Notes: generated by a model from the letters alone, not told the origin. A DNA stretch of 64,000 nucleotides from Melitaea cinxia (GCF_905220565.1 NC_059396.1:15705706-15769705); one strand, 5' to 3'. Positions 1 through 12,364 are shown, counted from the first letter of the stretch. Translations and numbers: made by a program.

Positions 1-365
1 CTACCCCTTTTCTCGTATTATCTCTCTATGTCTACAGTAGCTAACATGCGTGCACGCGATACTCTTCTCGTTACGTCAATAGAAGAGATAATCATTAAAT
101 TTTAGTGATCTGTGATATTTATCTCTACGGAAGCTAACATGACATCGTAATTTTGTCGAATTTTGTCGTTTTAGGAAGAGAAACTTCTCGTTTTCAATAT
201 TATCGACGAGAAAGACGATAAATAAAAAATAAATAAAACCGGGTGCCTATTTTTTGTATACCATGGCGTTTCCCTATTATAATTATATAATTTCGGTATA
301 CGAAGAGCGGGAAATGCGAAAAGTCGAGTGAAGTGTGCCATATAATGACACAAAAAACGTATTTG

Positions 366-480
366 CGCCCTGTTGCTTCTTATTCTAAATAATAATAATA
401 ATAATACTTTATTTCAGACCAAAGTATAAGTCCATATTGGGTTAGTACAACAAGACAAGACAACATTCAGAATAAAAAAC
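366..480 (-). repeat. Probable non-LTR retroelement 3' tail (TAA)n
   Basis: A (TAA)n tract followed by TACTTTATTTCAGACC resembles the reversed 3' end of lepidopteran non-LTR elements. No coding sequence is attached. Assignment rests only on this tail. Confidence 0.4.
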
Positions 481-602
481 AAAACAAAATTATATTAAAA
501 AAATCAATAAGTAAAAATTAAATTAAATAGAATAAAAGTAAACCAATAATCAAAAAAAAAAAAATTCAGAAATTCAAAAAATTTTAAAAATTAAAAAAAA
601 AA

Positions 603-1352
603 AATTGTGTTTGCTCGCAAACGAAAAAAAAACCGACTTCAATTACATCGACGAGTAATACAACGTAGATCGACGCAAAAACAGTCAAGTAACTACGCGT
701 TATCAAAGATTACTCAAAAAGTAGTTATCAGATCTCAATAAAATTTATATGTGACCACATGACAAACATCAGCTATCGATTAAATTAAAAATTATCAAAA
801 TCGGTACACCCAGTAAAAAGTTATTGCGGATTTTCAAGAAGTTCCCTCGATTTCTTTGGGATCCCATCATCAGATCCTGGTTTCCTTATCATGGTACTAA
901 ACTAGGGATATCTTCTTTCCAACAAAAAAAGAATTATCAAAATCGGTACACCCAGTAAAAAGTTATTGCGGATTTTCAAGAGTTTCCCTCGATTTCTCTG
1001 GGATCCCATCATCAGATCCTGGTTCCGTTATCATGGTACTAAATTTGGGATATCTCCTTTCCAACAAAAAAGAATTATCAAAATCGGTATATCCAGTAGA
1101 AAGTTATGCGGTATAATACAACGTAGGTCGACGAAAAAAGCGTCAAGTAAAAACGCATTATTAGATATAACTCGAAAAGTAGTTATTAGATCTCAAATAA
1201 ATTTAAATGGGACCAATCGGCACACACCACCTTTCGATTAAAATAAAATTTGTCGAAATCGGTCCACTCGATCAAAAGTTCTGATGTAACATACATAAAA
1301 AAAAAAAAATACAGTCGAATTGAGAACCTCCTCCTTTTTTGGAAGTCGGTTA
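603..1352 (+). mobile_element. AACCGACTTC family, copy 1, with internal 142-bp duplication
   Basis: Non-autonomous repeat. AACCGACTTC at 631-640 and GAAGTCGGTT at 1342-1351 form short inverted ends, with a GTGTTTGCTCGCAAAC flank outside the left one. A unit of about 142 bp starting ATTATCAAAATCGGTA recurs at 791, 933 and 1074, so this copy is longer than its relatives. No coding capacity. Confidence 0.85.
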
Positions 1353-1542
1353 AAAAAAAACAATGCGTGATAGAATTACAATTATCTAATGTGCGACAAG
1401 ATATAAAGCACAACACGAGCATATTGTTTTACATATATAATTAAATTCATTTACTTACGCCGTTTTATTTTCCATATTAGATTTTTTAAATTAGATATAC
1501 ACTTTTTATCTTAGCCAAAAGGCCGAGAACATTGTTAAATAT

Positions 1543-2091
1543 AATTGTGTTTGCGCGCAAACGAAAAAAAAACCGACTTCAATTACATCGACAAGTAATA
1601 CAACGCAGATCGAAGAAAAAATAGTCAAGCAACTACGCGTTATCAAAGATTACTCAAAAAGTAGTTATCAGATCTCGATAAAATTTATATGTGACCACAT
1701 GATAAACATCAGCTTTCGATTAAATTAAAAATTATCAAAATCGGTACACCCAGTAAAAAGTTATTGCGGATTTTCGAGAGTTTCCCTCGATTTCTCTGGG
1801 ATTCCATCATCAGATCCTAGTTTCCTTATCACGGTACCAAACTAGGGATATCCCCTTTCCAACAAAAAAAAAATTATCAAAATCGGTACATCCAGTAGAA
1901 AGTTATGTGGTATAATACAACGTAGGTCGACGAAAAAAGCGGCAAGTAAAAACGCATTATTGGATATAACTCGAAAAGTAGTTGTTAAATCTCAAATAAA
2001 TTTAAATGGGACCAATTGGCACACACCACCTTTCGATTGAAACAAAATTTGTCGAAATCGGTCTACCCGGTCAAAAGTTCTGATGTAACAT

Positions 2092-2127
<36 letters not shown>

Positions 2128-2165
2128 GTCGAATTGAGAACCTCCTCCTTTTTTGGAAGTCGGTT
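1543..2165 (+). mobile_element. AACCGACTTC family, copy 2, full length
   Basis: The inverted ends are at 1571-1580 and 2156-2165, and the length is about 620 bp. The right part carries a poly(A) run (2095-2123) just before ATACAGTCGAATTGAG and the GGAGGAGG-complement end. It lies head to tail with copy 1, about 190 bp apart. Confidence 0.87.
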
Positions 2166-2537
2166 AAAAACATGTGTCACTCGTTTGAAATTATACAAAC
2201 GTTGGCTCATCCCGGTTTGGCACGATTGGTCAATAACCTTGTAAATTCAACTTTACGACATAAGAAATAAGAATGATATTCAGTTGTGATTATGGTTGAT
2301 AATGTTTCTCTACTCGACAAGGCGAAGTCTTCGGAAGAGAATTTTGTCTCTCGTAGTGCGCATGTTAGGGTAATCGAGAAAATACTCGATGTAGACATTA
2401 TCTCTCTCTCTCGTCAAGAGATATCTCGTTGTATGCATGCTAGGCCGGAAATTATCAACTAAAGCGTCAAATAAACTCAATCAGCCGATTTGTGTTTTGT
2501 ATTAGTATTGTAATTTGTGTAAGTATTACTTCGTTTT

Positions 2538-2968
2538 TAACCGACTTCCAAAAAAGGAGGAGGTTGACGCTTTTTTCGTCGACCTACGTTGTATTATACC
2601 GCATAACTTTCTACTGGATATACCGATTTTGATAATTCTTATTTGTTGGAAAGGAGATATCCCAAATTTAGTACCATGATAAGGAAACCAGGATCTGATG
2701 ATGGGATCCCAGAGAAATCGAGGGAACTTCTTGAAAATCCGCAATAACTTTTTACGGGGTGTACCGATTTTAATAATTTTTTATTTAATCGAAAGCTGAT
2801 GTTTGTCATGTGGTCACATGTAATAAATCTTATTGATATCTGATAACTACTTTTTGAGTAATCTTTGATAACGCGTAGTTACTTGACTATTTTTTCTTCG
2901 ATCTACGTTGTATTACTCGTCGATGTAATTGAAGTCGGTTTTTTTTTCGTTTGCGAGCAAACACAATT
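2538..2968 (-). mobile_element. AACCGACTTC family, copy 3, internally deleted
   Basis: Minus-strand copy with ends at 2539-2548 and 2931-2940, followed by the GTTTGCGAGCAAAC flank to 2968. It is about 430 bp: the second module seen in copies 2 and 6 is mostly missing. Confidence 0.85.
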
Positions 2969-2999
2969 ATATAAATTGTTTTAACTTTTTTGAATAACT

Positions 3000-4690
3000 C
3001 AGAACTCTAATTACGAATTTTGTATATATACGCTTGTCAATGTACTCTTTTGTATTTCAAAAAAAATATATATTTTATTGTAATATAGGCAATATTATGA
3101 TATATAAATAAATAAAAAAATCATTATAAAAAAACAGGTGGTGTAATTTTTTTTAATCATTGCGGATATGTGACTAAGTCTATCTATCTTTAATTTATTA
3201 TAATAATTGACAAACGACTCTTGATTTATCTAAATTATTAATGTTAATAAAAAAAATAGATCGATTTAGCTTAATCACCAGCATATTTCTTGTTAGACTT
3301 AATTGATTCTCACTGACCAAACATAATTTGCATGCGGATTTCCATATTTATGAATCAGATCAATTATTTAATTGATTGAATTCTTATTTCATTTATGTTT
3401 AAAATGCCTTTATGTTTTTAAATCATAAGATATATGTATAAAATATGCCATATTTTTTGTTTCGTTACAATATTGTACTCTACACACTACAGTTTAAACA
3501 ATAAAGATGCGATCTTGACACTTGTGTAACCTCAACCCGGTTCCTCATGGTGCACAACAATACAACTTGCTATATATATTTATATGTTGCATAAATCTGC
3601 ATAACAATCGTAAGTTTCGTGACTAATCATATCGCGAGTATAGACCGGCTGACTCTTTGTTTTTTTATAATTAATTGACCAACTCATGTGAAGATATAAC
3701 ACATACAAGGAAGGATCTCATGTTGCCGACAAGTCTAGTGAAATCAAATAAAAATAATAAAATAATAATATCTCGATTGTTTATAAGCTTAAAGTCGTTT
3801 TAGTTTTATTTTTATCTAACCTTCGTAGAACGCTTCGATCAAGTGGTATATGTACATAAGTAGTTAAAATTAACCCGTTTAGTTTTATATTTATTATCAG
3901 CATCTCAGCGGGCAGGATAGCTTATTGTTCATTCTAGTCTAGGAAATAGAAATAACGATTCAACCAAAAAATGGTGTCTACCTACCTGGCTGAAACGAAA
4001 AATGAAAATACAAATTGTGTGATTTCTTCTAATTTCTTTATGACGAAACAAGCGTGAAATGTAATGTCTGTTGTGATCTGCATGTGACTTTTCTTATCGT
4101 GAAAGGAAGTCTAGATGTAACTTCTGCAACAATCTTACATTTTGGAAAAGCATCAACTTTAAATTATGCTAGCTATACATACTGAACACAAATTAAAAAA
4201 TATTGTCACGTCTATTTAATTTTAAATCGCAGGCAGATCTTGTATACAATGAATTAAGTAGTAATATAAAACTTATGATTTGTGAAGCTCCATTAAACTG
4301 GTTTTTATTATAATAACGTAATAATTCAGCATCACATATAGTATTTACATATGGTACGAGCTTAATATGGTTACATCCTGTTTCGTATACATATATTCTG
4401 TATTTTTGGAACATGTGCTTAAGTTTTATGACTGTAAGATTCGCGTCATTCATTGATGATGCATGTTTTAATTATAATATTAACTCTTAAGACAAAATAA
4501 TCAAAATTATAAGAATTATCTATGTATTTTGAGTACTTTCATGAAAAGTCTTAATTAAGCGTATTTTTAAATGTATGCAAAATAAACTAAAGTTAAAGAG
4601 ACGGCCAGAAACGTTTTATTGTTCCGGCAAAGGATTTTCCTGTTCAGTTTATATTATCTATCTTTTTTGTGCTATCGAACCTTTCTACTC
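3000..4690. other. AT-rich intergenic DNA, no gene recognised
   Basis: Low-complexity AT-rich sequence with many short A and T runs. The only ORF of note (4193-4453, minus) has no recognisable motif and biased composition, and I do not consider it a gene. Confidence 0.5.
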
Positions 4691-4792
4691 ATTTATTATT
4701 TATTTATTTTTGGAACACCAACAAAGTATACACCATATTGAGAGTACGTAATACAATTACAGTAAAGTCTAGATTCCTAATTGTTTATTACA

Positions 4793-4892
4793 GCGTAATA
4801 AGTGTAACAGCGTGGTGGATTAAGCTCTAATCCTTCTCCTACATGGGGAAAGAGGTCTGTGCCTAGCAGTGGGATATTACAGGTTGAAGCGA
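4793..4892 (+). repeat. 3' tail of the tRNA-derived SINE family (isolated copy)
   Basis: It contains CGTGGTGGATTAAGCTC, TCCTTCTCCTACATGG and the terminal TTACAGG-TGAAGCG, shared with the tails at 35699, 37741 and, less perfectly, 18001. The tRNA-like head is absent. Confidence 0.75.
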
Positions 4893-4944
4893 AATAACTT
4901 AATAATTTAGCGACAGTTATACAGCGTCGACCACAATCATTATC

Positions 4945-5185
4945 ATCATTACAGCCTATACAGTCCACTGCTGGACATAGGCCTCCACAAGCTTACGTCA
5001 AAAATAACGTGAACTCGTGTTTTGCCCATAGTCACCACGCTGGGCAGGCGGGTTGGTGACCGCAGTTACTGGCTTTGTCGCACCGAAGACGCTGCTGCCC
5101 GTCTTCGGCCTGTGTATTTCAAAGCCAGCAGTTGGATGGTTATCCCGCCACCGGTCGGCTTTTTAAGTTCCAACCTCCTCGACCA
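4945..5185 (-). mobile_element. RTE-type retroelement 3' tail, antisense
   Basis: It starts with AGTCCACTGCTGGACATAGG, the reversed 3' terminus of the RTE family also seen at 53058, and goes on through GACGCTGCTGCCCGTCTTCGG and CGCCACCGGTCGGCTTTTT. The same block is at 23826-24047 in the opposite orientation. The ORFs in it are incidental. Confidence 0.75.
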
Positions 5186-5780
5186 CAACGATCAAACTAT
5201 TTCGTATACATAATATGTATTAGTAAATTCATATTATGTGCTCTTTATTAGGCCTCATTAGAAGCATTTAAACCAAATAAATGATTGATGAGGGACGGCG
5301 ACGAGATTTTTTTAATTTCTCATAACTTACAATTTTAGTTTTCGTGTGTAGGTATGTACATAGTAAATGTATATATAAAAACCTTTAATTATTATTTATT
5401 GTCATAAGTATGTATGAAATTGATGTATTTTTAAAATAAGCATTACACATAAACAGTATCTCTCATTATTTCATATTCTCATTAAATGAAAATCAATAGT
5501 AAATTACCTACTTAGGTTGTTCAATTGAGGTTAAGCACAACCTGAAATATCATTCGAATCAGACTTTTAGCAGGCAACCCAAAATGGAATAGCGCTCATT
5601 TTGATGTAAGATTTATTTATTAAATATGTGGGTCAAAGTAACTACAGAAACTACCTGTTTACACCTGCCAGCTTGGGAATTATGTCAGGAAAATAATAGA
5701 TAACCCAGTGTTTGTGTTTTCTATAGGCTTCATGCATACCAAGGTATTAAATTTACTTTTGTTAAACAGATTTAATAGAT

Positions 5781-6540
5781 ATGCCTCCACGACGGGCTCA
5801 GTGGACACATGAAAACTTGCGTTCTGCTATGGCAGCAGTAGAACGAGGGCTGTTGACGCAGTGTGGTGCAGCAGACCAATATGACATTCCTAGACGTACG
5901 CTGAGAACCCACTTGAAAAGTGGAAATATAATATGACGTTTAGGACGCAGTTCAATAATAAATGAAGCTCAAGAACGCGATCTTGTCAACAGAATCATAA
6001 TATTTGCAAATGTTGCGTTACCACTAACCTCTAAGCTTATTCGCAGACAAGCATTCATCTTTTGCGATAAATATGAGCTAAAACATAACTTCACCAAAGA
6101 CGTTGGCCTTGCTGGCAAAGTCTGGCTAAATATGTTTTTGAAGCGGCATCCAGAACGTTCAAAAAGAAAGACACAGTTCATGAATCCAGCCAGTGCACAA
6201 AAATTGAACAGACCAATCGTAAGCCAACACTTTGAATATGTTAAAAAATTATATGACGAACTGGATATAGTAACAAACCCGGAAAAACTTTACAATGTAG
6301 ACGAAAAGGGATAACTTTTCATAATCAACAGACTGTTTTGGTGCAAAAAGGAGCTCGACGAGTACATTTAATTGCACCAGAGCATGCTGAAAATGTATCG
6401 ATCGCAATGTTCGTCAATGCTCTGTCAGGAACGTTATTCGGCTAATGATAATATTTAAAGGGAAGAGGCAGAAGCCCGAATTTAGTGACAATTTACCAGC
6501 TGGCAGTTTCGTAAAAATGTCACTGAAGCATTTTGATTGT
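5781..6540 (+). pseudogene. Broken pogo/Tigger-type (CENPB-HTH) transposase
   Basis: From the ATG at 5781 the frame reads like the psq-type helix-turn-helix of pogo-family transposases (MPPRRAQWTHENLRSAM). It is interrupted by an in-frame TGA at 5934 and continues in the same frame through a CENPB-like HTH (GLAGKVWLNMFLKRHP) to VDEKG, where a one-base deletion near 6312 gives a stop. The catalytic-core start continues in another frame (RVHLIAPEHAENV) and, after a further shift, IIFKGKRQKPE near 6450. The DDE core beyond that is lost. It is inactive. No clear terminal repeats were found. The known family makes a DDE transposase acting at TA targets. Confidence 0.8.
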
Positions 6541-6659
6541 TTACTCGTAAGTTCTTAGTCGTTGAAGTACAATATTTCTACTAATAAATGAATATAATTT
6601 CGAAATTCCTAATTGAAAGTTTGATTTAGAATACGTTATTTAAGTCATAACATAAGAAA

Positions 6660-7060
6660 TTTTGTGATAACTTAAAAAGTGGCCTTATTACCCCCTAGCG
6701 GTTAAAAAGGCCCATTTTCATTATCTCTTAAGTTTATGTAAAAAAAAATGTTAGAGTAGTTAGCTGAAAATGCCAAATACTTTGTTTTGTTGATAATTTC
6801 ATAAGAAAGGAAAAAAAATTATTTTTGGGCCTTAATTTACAGTGGTAGTTTAATAAGGCCCATGACAAGAGTTTTAAAAAAAAAAATATTTCTTTCCATG
6901 CTGATTTCTATATTACTCTTTATCTTTTATTCTCATCTTAAATTAAAAAAAAAATCTTTTTACTGAACCTATTTTTTTTACGATTATAAAATATTTTCAG
7001 AGTTTTTTAGTTTTAAAGTTAGCTGGGCCTTATTTGCCGCAGGTACTTATCACAAATGCC
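6660..7060. repeat. Region with recurring GGCCTTATT motifs
   Basis: GGCCTTATT or its complement AATAAGGCC recurs near 6681, 6857 and 7029, with a degenerate GGCCTTAATT near 6829. It may be the subterminal part of a decayed DNA transposon, perhaps the one that carried the pogo-type transposase upstream. No gene. Confidence 0.3.
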
Positions 7061-7519
7061 TATTACTATTATTATGATAATCATGATAAAAACATTTGAT
7101 TCGGGTGTTAGATTAACGCAAAAAGGTAGAATAAATTTCTAACCCCAAATTTTATACTTCGTAAAGTCGTTAGAGGGATATTTATTTACAAATGTTTCTT
7201 TCTTTTATTGTTAGCAGAATTTACAATTCGATTTGATAGTATTTATCGTTAGCTATAGTATACTCGCCTTGTTTTAGAAGATAATTTAAAGTGCTTTTAG
7301 ATCAATATTTGAATAAAATATACTTCGTATCGATTTGATTTTTCACATTCTCTTTCAATCTGCCCTCCTTCACAATACTAGAAGAGAGTGAAATCCTCAT
7401 AGAATTACACGAATTAAAAGAATATTAAGAAACAGACACTGATAAAAATTCATCTTGTTACGACATTATAAACCGTAAAAGATATAAAAACTTTATAAGG
7501 TATTGTGATTGCATTAGAT

Positions 7520-8858
7520 TTAACCCTTAATTTACCCGGTAGGTCCCTGGGACTCCATTGAAAACTTTACGCGCTCATAAAATCGTTAGTTTTTGGATTT
7601 TGAAATTGTGCGTTCCAGTACCTTCACACAGTGACGCACCAAACGCGGGGGAGAGTGGACGTTGATGTACGTGACTCCAATCGGTAAGTAATCACGCTAG
7701 TGGAGTCCGTGGGACTCCACCGGGGTATTAATGTTACTGTGATGAACATTAGCGTTTGTGTTTGTCTGGGTGTTTACTATGTATTATAAGTATATATTTA
7801 CAAAAAAAAGAATATAAGTATTATATCTATATCTAGTACCTATATACATATCTATCTTATATTTATTTATTATTGTTTTAGCCTATTTACAGTATTTTTA
7901 CTGTTTTTTTTTCAGATGATATAATGGTGTCTCACAGTACGATAAACGTATTTGACGATGACGCTGAGTCTGTAATAAACAACTGGCTCGCACAAGTAAG
8001 TGACAGCGACACGGATGGTGATGGTTGAACCAGACTAGGAGACTAGAACCTAACGAGGTGGTGTCTGAATCCGAGGATGACTGCGAGCTCTCAGACCACA
8101 ACTCTGCTACGGAGTACATCAATCGCAGCAGCATTTACCTAAATTATCTTGTCTCGATTTCATCAAAGCTATTACAACCGAACTCGATGAAAGCAATCTA
8201 AAAAGTAGATTGTATAATATAATACCAAACTTCCTCGGCAGTTACGCGCTATCATTTCGAAGATAACAGGCACTCCAACTCCACTTCACTTACCTGTAGA
8301 GAGCAATAATGAGCAGAAACTGCCCCGAAATGAGAGAAAGTATTGTCACCTGTGTCCACCGCGTCTAAAAAGGAAAACTGCATATATTTGCCATAGCTGT
8401 ACTAAGCCTGTGTACCTTAGCTGTGCAAAAAAAAAAAGCAATGACTGTGTCACCAACCGTGACTAAAAGGTCTTGCACGTTTTTTGTTTTTGTTCGGGCC
8501 ATGTTCTTTTTTTTGTTTTTTTATAAAAATTTATTATGTTTTTGTTATATTTCTTAAAAATCTACTTTGAAAAATTGTTTTGTTTTTGAAATGTTGAGAC
8601 TAGAAGTTAGGTCTCGTAATTTTATTACAAAAAGTGCCATATTCTAGAAGTTCCTTAATTAAAGGCTGTCATTGTATAATTTTAAGTAAAAACTTATGCT
8701 ATTGTTAGACCAAATATATAATAAATAAATATAAGAAGCATTTTTATTTAAAAAAGTATTTATTTCATGTTAAAATTACGATTTTTTTTCCGGGAGTCCA
8801 GGGGACTCCACCAGGTAAATTGTGTATGTATGAAGTCACCGGGTATATCAAGGGTTAA
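7520..8858 (+). mobile_element. piggyBac-type deletion derivative with TTAA target duplications
   Basis: TTAA at 7520-7523 and 8855-8858 flank a 1331-bp element. Its ends are imperfect inverted repeats: CCCTTAATTTACCCGGT on the left and the complement of ACCGGGTATATCAAGGG on the right. Further subterminal repeats around GGGACTCCA and TGGAGTCC occur at 7550, 7700 and 8790. Inside are two remnants of a piggyBac transposase: an acidic N-terminal piece from about 7924 and the cysteine-rich C-terminal finger at about 8336-8466. The DDD catalytic core has been deleted, so the element cannot move by itself. Confidence 0.87.
7924..8466 (+). pseudogene. piggyBac transposase remnants (acidic N-terminus and C-terminal zinc finger)
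   Basis: ATG at 7924 opens VSHSTINVFDDDAES and a SDSDTDGDG acidic stretch, then a stop. A second acidic piece in another frame follows (VVSESEDDCELSD). After a jump, the frame from about 8320 reads RKYCHLCPPRLKRKT, then CHSC and two later cysteines, ending in TAA at 8464-8466: the cross-brace Cys finger typical of the piggyBac C-terminus, which in the family recognises the subterminal DNA. The catalytic middle is absent. Confidence 0.75.
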
Positions 8859-9650
8859 ATATATTTATTTCATTTAGCAAATAGGGCTCTTGTTCTATAA
8901 AATATTTATTGAAAAACTTGATAGTTATTTTGTAACCATTTAGCAACTATACGCTGTTATTACTCTATAAAGTTTCCTTTAAAGAATACTTATATAAATG
9001 TCGTCACATGTAATTGTCAACTTATATGCGGATATACGGTTCTAAGTATTTTATTGATCATCGAGTGTCTTGAGCATCAGTCGCAAAATAAGATGCGGAT
9101 GTGTAATAGATCTTGTGATTGATATTTTTAACATGTCGTAAACTTAATCTTGTAGTCGTCAGTGGTCACACGTGCCACAGAAAGAATTTAGAACAGTCGA
9201 AGAATGTAAACATTGACTGTGCGATTTTATTAAGCCTCAAATGTAATAGTGCCATCTAGCGGAAAATGTGTGTATTACATCAATTGATAACTTGAAGGCT
9301 TTCATTGGTTTTTTATGTTTCGAGAATTAAAAAAAGATGAAGAATAGATAAGTATTCGATAAGATACAATTAATATGATTTACAAAAAAATATTAAAGTT
9401 GAACCAATTTTACCACTTTTCAAATCATATATATCATAAAAATTGTATTTTTTGTAGATATTACTTAACTACAACTTAACTATTTTCCAGGTTCATACTT
9501 ATAATAATAGATGGCGTTGCATGTGTTGGTAAATCAGTTACAACTAATCCTTTACTTATTATCTCTGAATTCACTATTTATAAATTAAGTTATTTAGAAA
9601 AATGATTAAAGTTATCAAATTTTGTAAAAGACGCATAATTATATATTTTT
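8859..9650. other. AT-rich DNA, no gene recognised
   Basis: There are no credible ORFs. A pair of inverted motifs, GTGCCATCTAG near 9248 and TAGATGGCG near 9510, may mark the ends of an old short transposon of about 270 bp. Confidence 0.4.
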
Positions 9651-9689
9651 AGAATTTCCTAATGACTTCTATGTTTAAGGTTGTAATAA

Positions 9690-9975
9690 ACATGGTAGCA
9701 CGCATGGTCGGTAAAGCAGGCGCTCCGGTTCGGCACGGATAGGCGACACGCAAGCGGTACAGGTAGGTTAACATTCACGGTCCGTCGCATTTGGTGCTCC
9801 TGTGCGCTCTTCGCCGCGGCTCCAACATCGAAATCGTACGTTAACGATAAAATGTCTGAGGATTTGTGACCGGTGATCGTGTGTGATACAACAGTGTTCA
9901 GTTTACAAAGTGATTGTGATATGACGACGGGTGCTGGCATTTGATCGTGCGACTCTGTGGATCTTAACGGTAAAT
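9690..9975 (+). promoter_or_regulatory. GC/CpG-rich block: candidate promoter and non-coding first exon
   Basis: This is a markedly GC- and CpG-richer island in AT-rich DNA. It has an arthropod-type initiator TTCAGT at 9897-9902 and two possible donors on the + strand: CAG|GTAGGT at 9763 and ACG|GTAAAT at 9970. ck coding exon 1 begins with an acceptor, so an upstream non-coding exon must exist, and this is the best-looking candidate, 26 kb away. It resembles none of the repeats listed here. It could instead belong to another transcript. Confidence 0.3.
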
Positions 9976-9979
9976 TTTG

Positions 9980-11650
9980 TTAACCGACACTATGACCTGT
10001 CGCTGTTTACTCTGCGGTCAGGTGACTGAAGTCCATATATTACAGCAGCGTCGTGCTTATCTCGAGGGATATTTCATTGTTTAATATATTTTATAATACA
10101 TATTATAGAAAAGTGGGCACCGAAGTACCTTCCACGTAGTACGTAGCGGTGTTTACACGTGAATTATGACACCAATAGTTGATGCGCGTGAGGCTGTAAC
10201 TCGTAAGTCAACACTAATTTCTCGAGTAATGTTACATTTATCGTAGTTTCGAAATTTTCGAGCTAGACCCGAAGTTTACCATTGCTACTGAAAGTTGAGA
10301 ACGCATGTTTCTTGAAAACTTCACATACTTAAATTTCACTCGTCTAATCGTAAGAATCGTATTGCAATTTCATTGATATATTCTATTTACATTGGTGTTA
10401 GTTTGACGTTCATATATCACTGTTTATTGATGTAAAAACAGAACATCTAATTACTTGAGAATAGTTAGAAACAATGTGTCTATACCGAGAGTTAAAATTA
10501 TTATAACATATTTATTCACGGCGGTGTGACTCAGCGGAACATTCAAAAACTATTCATATAAAATAAAGTTTTTTGTATTGCCCATTTAGAATATAAAGGC
10601 AATGAATTTTTAACAGACTACTTTTAGTTGATACCGTAATGCAACCTCGTTTATATAAATAAGTTAATTAAACTCTCTACAAAGTACATTACAAGTATGT
10701 ACTAAATCCATTCAAATAGAAACTCTACAATAGAGAATTATACCAAATCTTTGATACCAGTTCACCAGTTGTACTTACAGTGGATTATTAAAATACGATA
10801 TTCTTGAATTCACCAAACATGACGAGTTTTACTAATGTTCAACGTAGAATTTTTATGAAGAAAATCATCTTTTAATAATAATTTCAAATAACCTTCAACT
10901 TTTTAAGAATGATCTAATTTTTATCAAGTAAAATAAATAGCAACGCTATGTAAATTTATACTATTTCTTTCATGTATATTTTTCGTCAATATTTATTTAT
11001 ACACTTATATTTAATTGTTTAACAGATTAAATATTTTGGATTGAATATTAAACGTCTAAGAAAATTCCATATAAAAGATATCAACGCGTTATTACTTCAC
11101 TCTAAATAAGGTCGTCGACGCCGGTTTAATTTTTTCTTGCGTGTTTCTTTAACCATAAATATCATTGCAATATTTTGAAAGGAACAAAGTGAAAGAATAA
11201 TATGAATAAAGCCAATAGTCAGGTTGTAATGCGATCTCATTAGAATCCAGTTACATTTCGTGCCTTGAGTTGCTTAGTGCGCACCTTAAATTGTGTATCA
11301 TATTCTATGTCAGTTGTGTCTGTAGCCTGTATATATAAATAATAGATCTAAATAATATAAAACGAGTGTGCTTTTGACCACACGACTGAAGTAAAGCTTA
11401 CGAAACGTAACTCTCTCTCTTTCTATCTTCACTAACTTCTATCTCCCTCTTAACTTCCGTTCACTTCGCCCGATCACACTTCTCATAACACTTTCGTCAC
11501 GCATTCACCAGCTTATTCCAAGTCAAGTGTACGCAAAGACGTTTTACTTCTAAAAGTTTTGCTTTCTAATATTTTCTAGAAGGTGAAGGTCTTAGGGAAA
11601 TATAAATTAAGAAAATTGCTCAGTAACATTTCGTAAACGTAACGCACATT
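9980..11650. other. Unique-looking AT-rich DNA, no gene recognised
   Basis: The sequence between the candidate promoter block and the next repeat has no long ORF, no obvious repeat and no splice-bounded coding stretch. If the block at 9.7-9.98 kb is a ck first exon, this is the beginning of a 26-kb intron. Confidence 0.4.
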
Positions 11651-11659
11651 TCAAGGTAC

Positions 11660-11815
11660 GTGTATGGATAGTTCACAAGATAAGGCAATGCTTGTCGGGT
11701 CCACTAATATATAAATACGTGTCTGTTGTTAAAAACTCAGAACGGGTTTCGAACTCACAATCCTCGGAGCAGAAACCACAATCACTACAAATTGCGCTGT
11801 CGGACTAGTCAAGCT
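11660..11815 (-). repeat. Probable tRNA-derived SINE with a B-box-like motif
   Basis: On the minus strand there is GAGTTCGAAACCC, a good match to the RNA polymerase III B box. It is preceded at roughly the right distance by a degraded A-box-like stretch and followed by GTGGACCCGACAAGC. No cloverleaf can be folded confidently, so it is not called a tRNA gene. Confidence 0.4.
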
Positions 11816-12022
11816 TAAGTAGAGTATACAATAGCAATTAACTGAAAAAAAAAATATAACATGTAATTATGTCGCCATAAAAAACCTCATTGATTCTACA
11901 ATTAACACATCACAATTTATAGTAGAAATTAACGCCTGGAATAAAAAGTACTTTTTTCTTTCTTTTATTTCGATGCATATTGCTTTTATTAGAAAATACA
12001 ATATTTAATTTCTAATTACTTA

Positions 12023-12364
12023 TCTATATACTAATACGTGAAGCAAAAACTTTGTACACCTTTTTACGAAAATTGCGCGGACCGAGGAGTATGAAATTTC
12101 GTATACTTATAGTTTATTATAGAGAAGGAGTGCAGAATGCTAATATTTTTTTAAAACTATGCATTAAAATATAATAAGTCAATAAAAAATAACATTACAC
12201 ACACTAACATTTATTTAACACAACATTCATATTATAATTTTTTGTTAATTGTCAAAGTCTGTAGTCAAATTGAATTTTTTTAAAAAAGGTTCTTTATTTT
12301 CATTATTTTTTTAAAATTAAATTTTTAATTATAGTTCGATTTCGACCACTGGGCGACCACTAGT
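12023..12364 (+). mobile_element. Non-autonomous Helitron, about 340 bp
   Basis: It begins TCTATATACTAATACGTGAAG, a form common at lepidopteran Helitron 5' ends, and finishes CTGGGCGACCACTAGT with the CTAGT 3' terminus, next to a T. There is no target duplication and no coding capacity. It contains the usual AT-rich middle. Confidence 0.7.

Noticed and set aside
1..365. Similarity of motifs (TATCTCTCT, TGTCTACA, GCATGC) to 2290-2460
   Set aside because: The matches are short and not collinear, so I could not support an LTR pair or a duplicated element.
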